Origin: Bryoerythrophyllum caledonicum
Lineage: Eukaryota > Streptophyta > Bryopsida > Pottiales > Pottiaceae
Direction: 5' to 3'
Assembly: GCA_963971425.1 (NCBI GenBank)
Contig: OZ020520.1
Location: 28,861,535-28,925,534, forward strand
Length of the DNA stretch: 64,000 nt
This document shows, one piece after another, positions 1 through 9,565 of the stretch; position 1 is the first letter of the stretch, and the number at the start of each line of letters is the position of its first letter. The notes below the pieces were generated by a model. That model worked only from the letters and a program-made list of their open reading frames with translations, searched no databases and had not been told where the DNA came from. Made by a program: the position numbers and the translations under genes.

Positions 1-600
1 ATGAGCTTGTAGTGCCCTGAGTCCCGGTCCGTGACGATCTACAATAGCTCCACCTGGTGCGTACTCAGCGCTCCAACACAAACCTCTTCACGTGCTGCGT
101 CAGGAGGTTACACACGACCACTTCGAGGGGCCACTCCTCCGTCGTCTCCCAGGCAGAGAGGAAGCACGCCAGCCCGCCATTTGCAACGCTCATCATTTCA
201 AAGGGCTTCTCTCACGACCCCACGTTGAGCTCGTAGAGGTGCCACTTGTTGGTGCCCGCGTCGTAGAGCTTCACCCAGAACTGCCCATACGAGTCAACAT
301 CCTCGCAGATGAGGGCGAACATCCTAGAGCTCCCTTAACACCAACCTTTCCACCAGGTTATGCTTCCAACGAGTCGAAAGGCAACAAAGGCTTTGGCAGC
401 TTCGCAAAAACGACCTCGAGCACCTCCTCTAGCAAGCGGCTCCAGATGGCGGGGTCCAAATGTGGAGGGTGCTGGGGACATGTGTACGAACATTGAGTGA
501 TGGCTGCCTGTCTAGACTTCCCAAACCTGCTGGTCGAAGATGAACACTCGCCTGATCTCAGATGCGGAGCCGCAAACTCAAGTATGGCTCTCATCCCCGG
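1..600 (-). pseudogene. F-box/kelch-type protein, N-terminal part, decayed (copy A)
   Basis: Read on the minus strand, about 545-365 encodes an F-box-like stretch (DPAIWSRLLEEVLEVVFAKL). After a frame change it continues with body sequence such as WVKLYDAGTNKWHLYELNVGS and ends in VKRFVLE. I see at least one frameshift near 358 and in-frame stops near 210 and 80, so it is a pseudogene running off the left edge of the window. Positions 1-90 match 8540-8631 almost base for base, where the open copy B lies, so the two are tandem paralogues in the same orientation. F-box/kelch proteins are substrate receptors of SCF ubiquitin ligases; that role is family knowledge and is not expected from this broken copy. 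Confidence 0.6.
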
Positions 601-1410
601 AGCAGAATTTCTCCAGACCTCCCTAATATCAGCTCATCCAGCTTCGCACGCAAGAGACGAGCTACTGGAATGAGCTCATTCCTTCTGCGTTTTTTGTCGC
701 TTCCTTTGACACGGTACAAGATGGTGCATTCCTCTCCGCCATCTTCAACTCCTTTTCGACAGCATCAAAGCTTCTCCAGAACCAAACTGTCCTCAAATGA
801 TCTATTACATGTCCAATTACACACAGGTTTAGGGTTAGGGTTTAACATATCCATCAGTCACAAAATTCGACTAGCAACTCACCTGGACAAGAAAACTTCC
901 AGACCTTGCTAATGGTATCTACAATGTCGTGATGTGCACCCTACCTTACACTTCAAACCCTGAACCCATCTCCAATTACTCCTTTCTAGCAGCATCAACG
1001 CTTCTTTGGAACCATATTGTCCTATTACATGTTCCACAACGCACAGGGGTTTAGGATTTAACACATCCGACAACATTTGCTGCATTGAATATCACTCAAA
1101 AAATTTACCAACTCACAAGAGGCCTCACCAAACAATTCGAGGCTTCACTGAAGACATCCACAGATCACACAGTCACGATGTGGTTATGCTCTAAAACCCC
1201 AAAGCCATCTCCAACTAGCTCAACCAACACTTGCTCAGAGACTGTGGTAACGAAGTAGACAACCTCACAAACTATGCTTAATAACCCAATACTACAAATG
1301 CATCGGAAAGTGCTAGCTCACAAGATGAAGCGACTTGAATTTACCAGGCAGAAGGTGCATCTTCCTCTTTCCCTCACAAATTGACGTTTCAAGATAAAGG
1401 AAAAAAATAT
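601..1410. other. Gene-free interval with a short telomere-like motif
   Basis: No coding signal is visible. At about 824-842 there is a two-unit stretch of the plant telomere-type motif (GTTTAGGGTTAGGGTTT). It is far too short to be a telomere tract and is read as an interstitial motif. The rest is unique low-GC sequence between the F-box pseudogene and the Ycf54 gene. Confidence 0.4.
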
Positions 1411-1415
1411 GGATG

Positions 1416-1471
1416 ACCTCTCCAAGGTAAAGTAAAGCTACGGATGACGTTTTACTTTATCTTGGAGAGGT
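1416..1471. repeat. Inverted repeat (hairpin) upstream of the Ycf54 gene
   Basis: The left arm 1416-1436 (ACCTCTCCAAGGTAAAGTAA...) and right arm 1450-1471 (...TTACTTTATCTTGGAGAGGT) pair with one mismatch over about 20 bases around a 13-base spacer. The hairpin lies about 100 bases before the Ycf54 start codon, in the promoter or 5' leader. It could be a MITE remnant or a leader structure; no function is shown. Confidence 0.6.
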
Positions 1472-1567
1472 GGAGATGTGCTTCTTCATGGTGGCCATCT
1501 CGCGGAGTGAAACGCCCCGCATTTTGTAGCTGTGAATTCCTTGGAGGGTTTTGCAAGTTAGTGGGCG

Positions 1568-3559
1568 ATGGCGTGCGCAAGTGCAGCAGCAGCAGCAGCA
1601 GCTGTGGTGACTTCGTCGGGGCTGCAGCAGCTCTGCGATGCGAGCTCCAAGGCCAGCACGAGCACCGTGTCGCTCAAGGCCGCCGCGCTCGGGCAGGTGC
1701 GGTGCTGGTCGCGCGCGCTCTCCCTCAACGACTCCGTCAACAAGGTGCGCGTTTTCCCTTTCAATGTGCCTTCTCCCCATAAGGTTTGGAAGCTCAGGTG
1801 TGAATCTGCGCTTTGAATATCACTTCTCCTGAGAGAGAGGGTTTGGTTGCCATTGTCTATCTTCAATGTGTGTGTCTTCTTGTTCTCTTTCTGTGGGGTC
1901 TCACTCATCCTCAAGGCTGTGTTGTCATGACTTCCGTCTCTAGAGTGACTCCCGGGAGAATTTGCACACTGCCGCAAAGCTTTGAGTCATTTCTGCACGT
2001 TGGCAAGTTTTCGCTGTTATCCTGAATGTGGTTCCCAGCTCCAATGTGGCTGACTTCTCTGTGTGATGGCTTCAAGGTTTTGCGGTCATGTTTTCGGTCT
2101 GTAAAGCGCGGGTGTGAAACTTTCGTAGACAGCTCAGCAGAGAAAATGTGTGTCATCCTAGATCACTTCTACAGTGGTCGTTTCGTTCGCAGGAGATTGC
2201 TATTGTCTTGAAACTGGATTATGTCTTCAACCTCTGAGGACCCTTTTTTCTGGTGCAGGTTCAAGCCTACGGAGGAAGGCCCCATGCTTACGACGTGGTG
2301 AGGCGAATCCAGCCCTTGAAGGCGCAAGCTGTGGAGAATGAGCTCGCATCGTACGTGCTAATATTTGAGCCCAATCTTTCGCAGCAGAGAAAATGTCGAT
2401 ATTCAAATCAGTGTCATGAATTTGTCCTAGGCCATGGAATTACAGGCCAAGGAGAACTCTGAGGAGTCAATTCCTGGAAGATGGTGCTTAAAGTGATACG
2501 TGTAATTCAGGGTGCATTGGATCATATCATTTGTTTTGCTGTAGAGATTGATGTGGTGAATTCCTGAAAGATGGCGCTTGAAGATAGTTCAGGGTGCATT
2601 GGATTACATCCTAGATTTTGGAGTGGTGAAATTCCTGGAACATGGTGCTTGAAGTGTAAGTCTGAAGATTATTCTTGGTGCATTAGTTCAGTGGACTTAC
2701 ATGCGCTCTATTCGTTTGTCCAGGAGCGAGTCTTCGAGCTCGCCCATTTCGCAGAAGACGACGTTCTACTACCTGATTGCCAACGCCAAGTTCATGCTGG
2801 ACGACGAGGAGCACTTCCAGGAGCAGATGCAGGAGAAGCTGCGCCTGTACGACGAGCGCAACATGGAGCAGGATTTCTGGATGGTCATTGAGCCCGAGTT
2901 TCTCGACAAGCACCCCGAGGTCGCCAAGCGTGTCAGCAGACCGGCCGCCGCGCTCGTCTCCACCGACAAAGTCTGGATCACGTAAGTTTCCATCTCACGT
3001 GCACATGCCATCGCAAGCTCGTCGTATGTGTACGATGCAAGACCATGATAAGCGCCTGTGTCCATAGCAATGGGGATTTTGCACATGTCATGGTCTCGCA
3101 AAACCAGTCTTTCAAAGGCAAGCTTTCCAATGGCGCAACGAAATACGTAAGATCCAAGTCCATGACCTGCGCATATTTCATTGCGCCATTGTTATGAACA
3201 CAGGCTCTCGTATAATGCGTACGATGCAAGACCACTTCCGTTCTCAACTCTGCTCTTGTCGTGTGGTAGATACGCACATGCATGGAACAGGCTCTTGCAT
3301 CACGTGTGCTTGAAGCATTGCTCTTGCTCTTGTAAGACCATTTTTGGCTTGACGCAGTCTGCTGTTTGCTTGCTTTGCCAGGTTCATGAAGCTGAGGTTG
3401 GACAGAGTTTTGAAGGGCGAGCTGACCGTGGACTCTCCGGAGGAGACACTTGCAGGCAAGCTTACCACGATGGAGTTCGAGAGGCCGGCCAAGTGGATTG
3501 CGCCCTACCCCAAGTACGAGGGCGACTGGTGGACTCCGTTCCTGTACAAGAAGAATTAG
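1568..3559 (+). CDS. YCF54: Ycf54-like protein, Mg-protoporphyrin IX monomethyl ester cyclase accessory subunit (four exons)
   Basis: I recognise the Ycf54 (LCAA) family from TTFYYLIANAKFMLDDEEHF, the following EQDFWMVIEPEFLD, and RPAAALVST followed by FMKLRLDRVLKGEL. Family members act in plastids and cyanobacteria with the aerobic cyclase that forms the fifth ring of chlorophyll. The exon model is 1568-1744, 2259-2350, 2724-2981 and 3382-3559. All introns are GT...AG (donors GTGCGC, GTACGT, GTAAGT; acceptors GTGCAG, GTCCAG, TGCCAG) and the phases join without a stop, giving 234 aa. The first exon is Ala/Ser-rich, consistent with a chloroplast transit peptide, and includes a poly-Ala run from a GCA repeat. 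No lesion is seen, so it is probably functional. The start is the ATG that opens the transit-like exon. It is the only intact conserved housekeeping gene in the window. Confidence 0.93.
1745..2258 (+). other. Intron 1 of the Ycf54 gene
   Basis: Donor GTGCGC follows AACAAG. The acceptor is a pyrimidine tract ending TGGTGCAG. It is phase 0, so exons 1 and 2 join cleanly at Lys-Val. Confidence 0.85.
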
Positions 3560-3880
3560 TGTCCGTTCTGGATAGATTTTGCACTTACGAGATTCGAGAA
3601 GGTGGGCACAACCTGGAATGGTGCCTAGGCAGAGGTGGTATAGTTTAGAGGTGAATGTTTAGTGAATGTGTGCCGAACCATGAGGTTTTTCTCTTCCGCA
3701 TCTTCTGTTCTAGGTCAAATAGTAGTGCCTATTTTGGAATTAACGAAATTTCCTTTTTTGCACAATCGACCACATCCTCATTACACTGATTATTCAAAGA
3801 GAGGGAGGGTAGTTAGTGAAGGTAATACCACATTAAGCACACGCACTAATAGTGATAATCAGTGTAAGTTGCAAAGGTGA
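3560..3880. other. 3' flank of the Ycf54 gene
   Basis: No further coding is seen after the TAG at 3557-3559. The sequence becomes AT-rich. I could not identify a convincing polyadenylation signal. Confidence 0.4.
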
Positions 3881-3904
3881 TTACCTCAAACTCCTTCAAA
3901 TACA

Positions 3905-4178
3905 ACTTGTGCGCTGGATTGTTGATAGCATGTGTGGATATAAATGCATTCAGCTCTGCAAGTGAACACATGACCAGATTAGTAACCTTAATAGCTAGAA
4001 TGATGGTGGTAAGGTTAGTCACTTTGAGAACGTTTGATTCCAAGAAATGCAGTTGAATTTTACCCCAATCTCGTCCGACAGATTTGTGCGCTGGATTGTT
4101 GATAGCATGTGTGTGGATATAAATGCATTCAGCTCTGCAAGTGAACACATGACCAGATTAATAACCTTAATAGCTATG
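3905..4178. repeat. Two near-identical ~90-bp direct copies about 176 bp apart
   Basis: The stretch starting TTGTGCGCTGGATTGTTGAT near 3906 recurs near 4083 and runs through GCTCTGCAAGTGAACACATG to about 4178, with few differences. Both read on the minus strand as AELNAFIST-like peptide, so the duplication may be within the decayed minus-strand gene around it. Confidence 0.7.
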
Positions 4179-4738
4179 CATGTTCTATCAACCTTGAAGA
4201 CTTGCCCACACAGACATTAGCGATGTAGCCATATGGAAGCCCTTGCTGCAACAATTAAATAACGTGGGTATGACTGATGAGAATCACTGTTTGGTAACTC
4301 AATGTACACATCAATTATATTTGTCAAGCAGGAATGCCACAAAAATATACCAAATGGGGTCTGACAATCACCCATCCTTGTAGGAAATGTGGAATAAAAG
4401 AGGTTGGCGACGGCCACCCCTTTCCAGTCAACGATGTACATGTTAGAGAATGTGCACATTTCATATCGCATATTCTTGTAACGAAAAAAGTGCTGAGATA
4501 TGAAAGACATGAAGTATTCTAGTTCTGCACATACCCCTCCGAAGGCCTCACCCGGAGATGGATGATGAAGGCTCACACGGAGTCGGTAGGAGTGAAAAAT
4601 CCAGGAGGAAAAAGCTTGCTCGTTGGGATACAAGAAGCACATGTATAAAACGAAGTCCAAGTAGTAAACCATAAATAGGATATAATTGTGGCACACGAAT
4701 CTATCATCTGACAACAAATACATGAGATGAGAGACATA

Positions 4739-4765
4739 CAGTGGTCAGCAGAAGTGTTCGGACAG
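4739..4765 (+). repeat. Left terminal inverted repeat of the Tc1 element
   Basis: It begins CAGTGGTCAGCAGAAGTGTT and is perfectly inverted at 6379-6405. The flanking TA is at 4737-4738. Confidence 0.95.
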
Positions 4766-5051
4766 TAATTACAATCTCAATTTAATAGTAACACTTGTCG
4801 AGTTTGGTAGGTAGGTGCTGATTTTTTCAGCTAATTATAACTAAAGAGCCACTTGTAAACTAGAAAGAGTACCATCATTCACATTGAGCCACTTGCATGG
4901 GCTGCAGTTCATGATGTGTCAATCATGGGTGTCCAATTCATTAGGCACACAAGTTGTGCATCTGAAAAATCTTGAGAATCGACATGTATTTATGGAGACC
5001 TCTTGCATTTCAAGACACATTGTGATTGAATAAGATTGCTCTTGATTAGCT

Positions 5052-6077
5052 ATGGCTCCTAGAAGGACTCTTGCTGAACGTAAGTTAGTTCTTCAGATGC
5101 ATGAGAGAGGGAATTCGTACTCCGAAATTTCAGCGGTTCTAGGCATCTCTCGAAGCACTTGCCATGCTATTGTGCGGAGGTTTACAATGAGAGGTCATTT
5201 GAGAGATGCTCCTTCACAAGGGAGACCTCGAATTCTTGATGAACGTGGTGATCGTGAGGTTGTAAGGTTGTTGAATGCACCATCTAATGGTACAGCTGCA
5301 GCAGTGGGTAGAGAAATGCGATCTCAAGGATTGGATTTGAGTGATGATACAATTAGAAGATGTCTTCAGAGGCAAGGATTGAGAGCACGAGTGAAAACTA
5401 AGAAGCCATTCTTGTCAAAGAAACACAAAGCACGTCGATATGCATGGGCAAAGAAGTGTAGGCATGCAAGTTGGATGGACTGGAGTTATGTGGTTTTTTC
5501 AGATGAGTCAAAATTCAATTTGTTTGGCTCAGATGGGAGGCAGTATTGTTGGAGGAAGAGAGGAGAGCATCTTTTAGATCAGCATGTGCAACCTACTATC
5601 AAATTTGGAGGTGGAAACATTATGATTTGGGGATGTATGACTTGGGAGGGAATTGGCAACCTTCGTCTTATAGAAGGAAACATGGATAAGTTTGTGTATC
5701 GTGAAATTTTGGAGATGGAGCTCATAAATACTATACACATGTATGATTTAGGAGAGGAGAATGTTATTTTTCAGCACGACAACGATCCCAAACATACTTC
5801 TAAGTATGTTACAGATTGGTTGTTAGCACAGAAGTTTCAACTAATTTGGCATCCGGCTCAATCTCCTGACTTGAATCCTATAGAACACCTTTGGAATGAA
5901 GTAGATCGTCGTATGAGAATGTCAAAGAAGAAACCCACTAACAAGAAGGATTTGTGGGAGAAATTGCAAGAAATTTGGTATAGCATTGAGATTGATACCG
6001 TGAGGAAATTGATCATGTCTATGCCTGAGAGAGCTGCAGATGTTTATCAAGCAAAAGGTGGCTATACACGATGGTAG
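5052..6077 (+). CDS. Tc1-type transposase (DD34E)
   Basis: This 341-aa transposase catalyses cut-and-paste of the element that carries it. The N-terminal ~110 residues hold paired-type helix-turn-helix DNA-binding segments (GNSYSEISAVLGISRSTCHA; then a second helix-turn-helix around 66-108). The catalytic domain shows D151 in VVFSDESKF, D243 in FQHDNDPKHTS and E278 in SPDLNPIEHLWNE, with exactly 34 residues between the second Asp and the Glu (DD34E, the Tc1 signature). Length and motifs match the family and there is no stop or frameshift. Plant mariner-like transposases are usually DD39D, so a clean DD34E copy in this genome is unusual and raises the question of horizontal transfer (inference). 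Confidence 0.95.
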   Translation: MAPRRTLAERKLVLQMHERGNSYSEISAVLGISRSTCHAIVRRFTMRGHLRDAPSQGRPRILDERGDREVVRLLNAPSNGTAAAVGREMRSQGLDLSDDTIRRCLQRQGLRARVKTKKPFLSKKHKARRYAWAKKCRHASWMDWSYVVFSDESKFNLFGSDGRQYCWRKRGEHLLDQHVQPTIKFGGGNIMIWGCMTWEGIGNLRLIEGNMDKFVYREILEMELINTIHMYDLGEENVIFQHDNDPKHTSKYVTDWLLAQKFQLIWHPAQSPDLNPIEHLWNEVDRRMRMSKKKPTNKKDLWEKLQEIWYSIEIDTVRKLIMSMPERAADVYQAKGGYTRW

Positions 6078-6378
6078 TCATTATGATTGTACATTCAAGT
6101 TTTTAGGTAGTCCTCATGATTCTACATTCAAGTTTTTAGCTTGATTTTGTAGCTCATGGCTTTGTTTCCAATGTAAATAGATAACCACTTCACTTTTTGC
6201 ATAAAGAATTGGACACCCACATCATGTGTTTTATTTTTGATTGATTTCTTGATTGACATTTTTTATTATGAATGTTATGTTATATGTTTTTTGTAACTAT
6301 GTGATTGTATGTTTAAATTTTTACAACTTGAATGTGAGTTACGTAAGAAAACTAGCTCATATTGGAAGTGGAAGCGTC

Positions 6379-6405
6379 CTGTCCGAACACTTCTGCTGAC
6401 CACTG
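6379..6405 (-). repeat. Right terminal inverted repeat of the Tc1 element
   Basis: It ends CTTCTGCTGACCACTG, followed by the duplicated TA at 6406-6407. Confidence 0.95.
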
Positions 6406-6640
6406 TACATCAAAGAGGGTTTGGCTGACAAATACCGTTACAAGGGCAGATGTATGACCCAGGTTGACCTGATACAATGCTGAAAATTCCTGCAGTAGAT
6501 TTAGAAAGAGTAGTCAAACAATGAAGGGCACGCTAGAAAGAAATTCGCGATGCAAAACAGCAATTATGACCAACCTTACCTGCTCTGCAAGCTTCTTTGT
6601 GAAGCTGCCAACGTACCCAGATACATCACTCAGCACAACC

Positions 6641-6799
6641 ATGTCAAATACATGACTGAATCTATGGTTTTCATTGCTTGCACACACACAACTATGTCAA
6701 ATACATGACTGAATCTATGGTTTTCATTGCTTGCACACACACAACTATGTCAAATACATGACTGAATCTATGGTTTTCATTGCTTGCACACACACAACT
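6641..6799. repeat. 53-bp tandem repeat, three exact copies
   Basis: The unit starts ATGTCAAATACATGACTGAA and ends CACACACAACT. Copies at 6641, 6694 and 6747 look identical. The array lies in the readable minus-strand exon of the decayed gene (before SDVSGYVG). Because 53 is not a multiple of three, it would shift that frame. Confidence 0.95.
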
Positions 6800-7728
6800 A
6801 GACTTCTTGCAGTGTGGGTGCATATTCTGTGACATATTCCACATCCTAGTTTTCACCGGATCCTAAACCCTGGGGAACAACCCATCAGCTGAGGCATCTT
6901 CCAAGATGGCCAAGCTCAAGCATATCTAGGTTTGGTTACCAATTTGTCGCGCTTTCTGCAGCGTGTCATTCAATGCGACGTCCTGTTCTCACAACACTCG
7001 CCTCACTGTCTCTAGTTCTTTCATTTGGACGCAAATCAGTTGCTGAAGTCTGGAGTCAACAGGATGCAATGTCAGTCATTTTGAGTGATTCCAGGACCAT
7101 CTTCATTGACATGATTTTCTCGAAGCCTTGCTCATGTGGTGAAGACTGATAGCTTCACTCATGTCGAGTCACTTGACATCGTCGATGAATATGATACAGG
7201 TAACCAAGAGTAGGGTTCTTTGAGGATTACAGGGTTCATTGCTCACACATTTAAGGTTACACGACCGAGTATCACAGTTAGTTGTACTCATCGTAGTGTC
7301 AGTGAGATATCACCAGTTCAGCTGCAATGATGTCACATCTTCAAACAGCAAAGGGAATTCAACGGCTCTGTCCTCAATGTGCCACAGATTTGCATCTCAA
7401 GTACAAAGGACCCTACACAACATTGTATTGCTAATGAAGTTCATACATTCCCCTTCAGGTCATTTTGCACGCTCTTGTTAGCTGCAGCTTGAAGATTCTC
7501 AGATGATCATAGAAAACATTAACCAATTATGGTTTAGTCCGGAAATACACAAACGTACACTTCAAGATTCACAGTTCCCAGCGGTAATTCCACTGTTCTC
7601 ACTTGGAAACAAAATTGCACCAAAGCAATGGCCGTCCATGTGGGTTACCATAAACAGGCCAGGTTGTATCGGTTGTATTTACAAGCACTTGCTGACACAA
7701 CACAATTTGCATCTTGGGATTCAAAGGG

Positions 7729-8632
7729 CTATGAAGGGTCGCCGAAAGCACTTACAGGTAGGAGGACCTGCTCCGCATCTGGCACATTCAACGGATTCAA
7801 ATCCACATTCCAACGGAGCTCACATAGGAGGCTGTATCTCATGTTCGGGAGCGCACCTCTCGGCATGCTCGGGAGCGCACGCCACTCGTCGGTGGACAAA
7901 TCGTAAAGCGAAAAGGTCTCTTCTTCATGATACAGACTGAACCTAGGATCGCTGCATGACTCAACCAGCAAAAATCCTTCACATGCGTGCAGGAATTGAG
8001 GTGTTGAGGGAGGGAGCTTAAAAGGGTTGCTGATCGTCCTTAATCTCACCCAATTCGGTTGCTGCGTTCGGCCTTGATACTCCGAGATGAAATCATAATT
8101 AATCCTCGACGTGCTCGGCATGGCAGCGTCCTCGTCGTCGTCACTGTCGGAATCCTCCAAGTCATAGCTGCCTTGGTAACCAGGGTCACCTACAAAACAC
8201 GGCAGGCTCTTCTCGTGGAGCACGAAGAGCCGGTCTCTCAAAAGCACACAATCCATCGTTCCCCCTTCTTGGCTGGGAATGTACTCCAGCTCATTCAGGT
8301 GGTACGCAGCGCAGTCCCACACGCAGGGGCCGATGAACTCCGGCATGTAGTTCTCCGGCTTCAACCCCCCCAGTCTGCAGCGGTGCCTAATTCCCCAAAA
8401 CAAGTCGTGAGAGCAAGGTTGGTCTTCCCGAGGAATATCCAAGTTGATCCATTCCTCTGTCTTGGAATCAAACATATCCACCACGAAACGCACATTATCC
8501 GGTGCATTCAGTCGTGGAATCCGCTTGCGCCATCCAACAATGAGCTTGTAGTGCCCTGAGTCCCGGTCCGTGACGATCTGCAATAGCTCCACCTGGTGCG
8601 TACTCTGCTTCTCCAACACGAACCTCTTCACT
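7729..8632 (-). pseudogene. F-box/kelch-type protein, N-terminally truncated (copy B)
   Basis: A continuous minus-strand frame of about 300 codons reads kelch/F-box-associated sequence, for example DMFDSKTEEWINLDIP, PEFIGPCVWDCAAYHLNELE, an acidic stretch (DLEDSDSDDDEDAAM), and FSLYDLSTDEWRALPSMPRG near the end. The F-box itself is missing: homology to copy A stops at 8631 where a hAT end begins, so the apparent start codon lies in transposon sequence. Near 7754 the frame meets a good donor (CTACCT|GTAAGTG), so the last exon may lie further left; VYGNPHGRPLLWCNFVSK at about 7610-7665 could belong to it. The transposon insertion has probably destroyed this gene. Confidence 0.65.
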
Positions 8633-9090
8633 AGGGTTACCAATCCGACGTCCTTGGGGGTCTGAGAACGTCCTAGGGCGTCCTAGGACGAGGACGTCCT
8701 GACGTCACGTCGGACGCAGCGTCCGGGGGGGGTAAAATGCATTTACCGAAGGCCGTAGTAAGTTTTCTGGACCGTCAGATTCGACGAAGTGCGACGCGGC
8801 GAGATCTCAGCCGTCGAAATGCGTCGAGTCGTCCGACCGGACCCCGCCGTCGGAGAGATCGGACGGCACCGCGGCCGTCCGCGTGATCGGACGGCCGATG
8901 GACAGATCGTACGGCCCCGATTTGATCGCGGGGGCGCACGACGGCCGTATGATTAGGCCGACGGCTTTAGGGCCGTCCGATCGGGCAGCCGACCGATCGG
9001 CGGACGGCCGTCCGATCCGCGGACGGCCGATCGGACGGCCGCGGTGGCGGTCGGCCTCATGGCCGTCCGCCACCCTATAAAAGGCCGTCC
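8632..9090 (+). mobile_element. Left end of a hAT-type element with GGCCGTCCG subterminal repeats
   Basis: The end starts TAGGGTTACCAATCCGACGT. The first ~330 bases closely match the reverse complement of 44506-44170, where the same end closes an element with a clear 8-bp target duplication. Inside, 8860-9090 is dense in GGCCGTCCG and CGGACGGCC units, typical of hAT subterminal transposase-binding arrays. I could not find the matching right end in the window, so the extent of this element is unknown. It directly abuts the kinase-like gene at 9566 and may carry it. Confidence 0.7.
9076..9084 (+). promoter_or_regulatory. TATA box of the kinase-like gene
   Basis: TATAAAAGG sits at the inner edge of the GC-rich subterminal array and about 480 bases before the start codon at 9566. 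It suggests transcription from inside the transposon end. Confidence 0.5.
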
Positions 9091-9253
9091 GCCAACCTCT
9101 CTCTCTCACTTTTTCCTTCCCCTCTCGAAAATTGAAATATATTTTTGAGTGGATGCGGAGTGGCTTTGGCTGGCATTTTTCCATCCATTGGCTCCTCATC
9201 TTTGGGAGGGAGAAAGTGATTCACATTTGGGGGGGAGTTTTTGCGGTTTTTTT

Positions 9254-9538
9254 AAAGTTTTTTTAAAAACTTGTTAGTAAAATGCTTTTTTCATAGTTTT
9301 TTTTATAGAACTTGTTCCAAACTAGTTTTTCTCTTCAAGTTTTTCTTAAAACTTGCTCTTAGAAGATTTTTCTCATAGGTTTTTTTTTTAATTTGTTCCA
9401 AACTAGTTTTTTTCTTGAACTTTTTTTTAAAACTTGTTGTGAGAAGTTTTTTCTCTTAGTTTTTTTTAGAACTTCTTCCCATCTAGTTTTTTTCTTGAAG
9501 TTTTTTTAAAAACTTCTTCTAAAAAGTTTTTTATTGAA
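9254..9538 (+). repeat. T-rich ~80-bp tandem repeat in the kinase gene leader, about 3.5 copies
   Basis: Units share TTTTTTTAAAACTTGTT, CTCATAGTTTTTTTT and TTCCAAACTAGTTTTT blocks and recur with a period near 80 bases. They lie between the TATA box and the start codon, so they would form a long U-rich leader. Confidence 0.8.
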
Positions 9539-9565
9539 ACTTCAAACGGCGGCGGGGTCAAGAAG

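Larger units (their letters stand above)
4739..6405 (+). mobile_element. Intact Tc1-type DNA transposon
   Basis: The element is flanked by the TA target duplication (4737-4738 and 6406-6407). Its terminal inverted repeats are perfect for 27 bases and begin CAGTGGTCAGCAGAAGTGTT on each strand. A second inverted motif, GGGTGTCCAATTC, lies about 190 bases inside each end (about 4928-4940 and 6207-6219), resembling the two-site ends of Tc1-like elements such as Sleeping Beauty. It carries one uninterrupted transposase gene, so the copy looks young and possibly autonomous. Confidence 0.95.
3880..7170 (-). pseudogene. Decayed multi-exon gene of unknown function, split by a Tc1 element
   Basis: The 5'-most readable part (about 7070-6930, minus) is a charged, coiled-coil-like stretch around QQLICVQMKELETVRRVL with a TGA inside. 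Then come SLAILEDASADGLFPRV with a stop, and DVSGYVGSFTKKLAEQ ending at a good donor (CAG|GTAAGG, about 6580). The next exon starts at about 6493 after CTGCAG and reads EFSALYQVNLGHTSALVTVF. That exon or its following intron is broken by the Tc1 insertion. A 168-codon open stretch lies beyond it at 4723-4217, then the duplicated AELNAFIST pieces. The splice-like borders and amino-acid quality indicate a former gene; the stops indicate decay. I do not recognise the family. Confidence 0.45.

Noticed and set aside
824-842. Telomere or subtelomere
   Set aside because: Only about two TTTAGGG-type units; unique genic sequence continues on both sides.
8059-8559. 166-codon plus-strand frame
   Set aside because: Antisense shadow of the F-box/kelch copy B.
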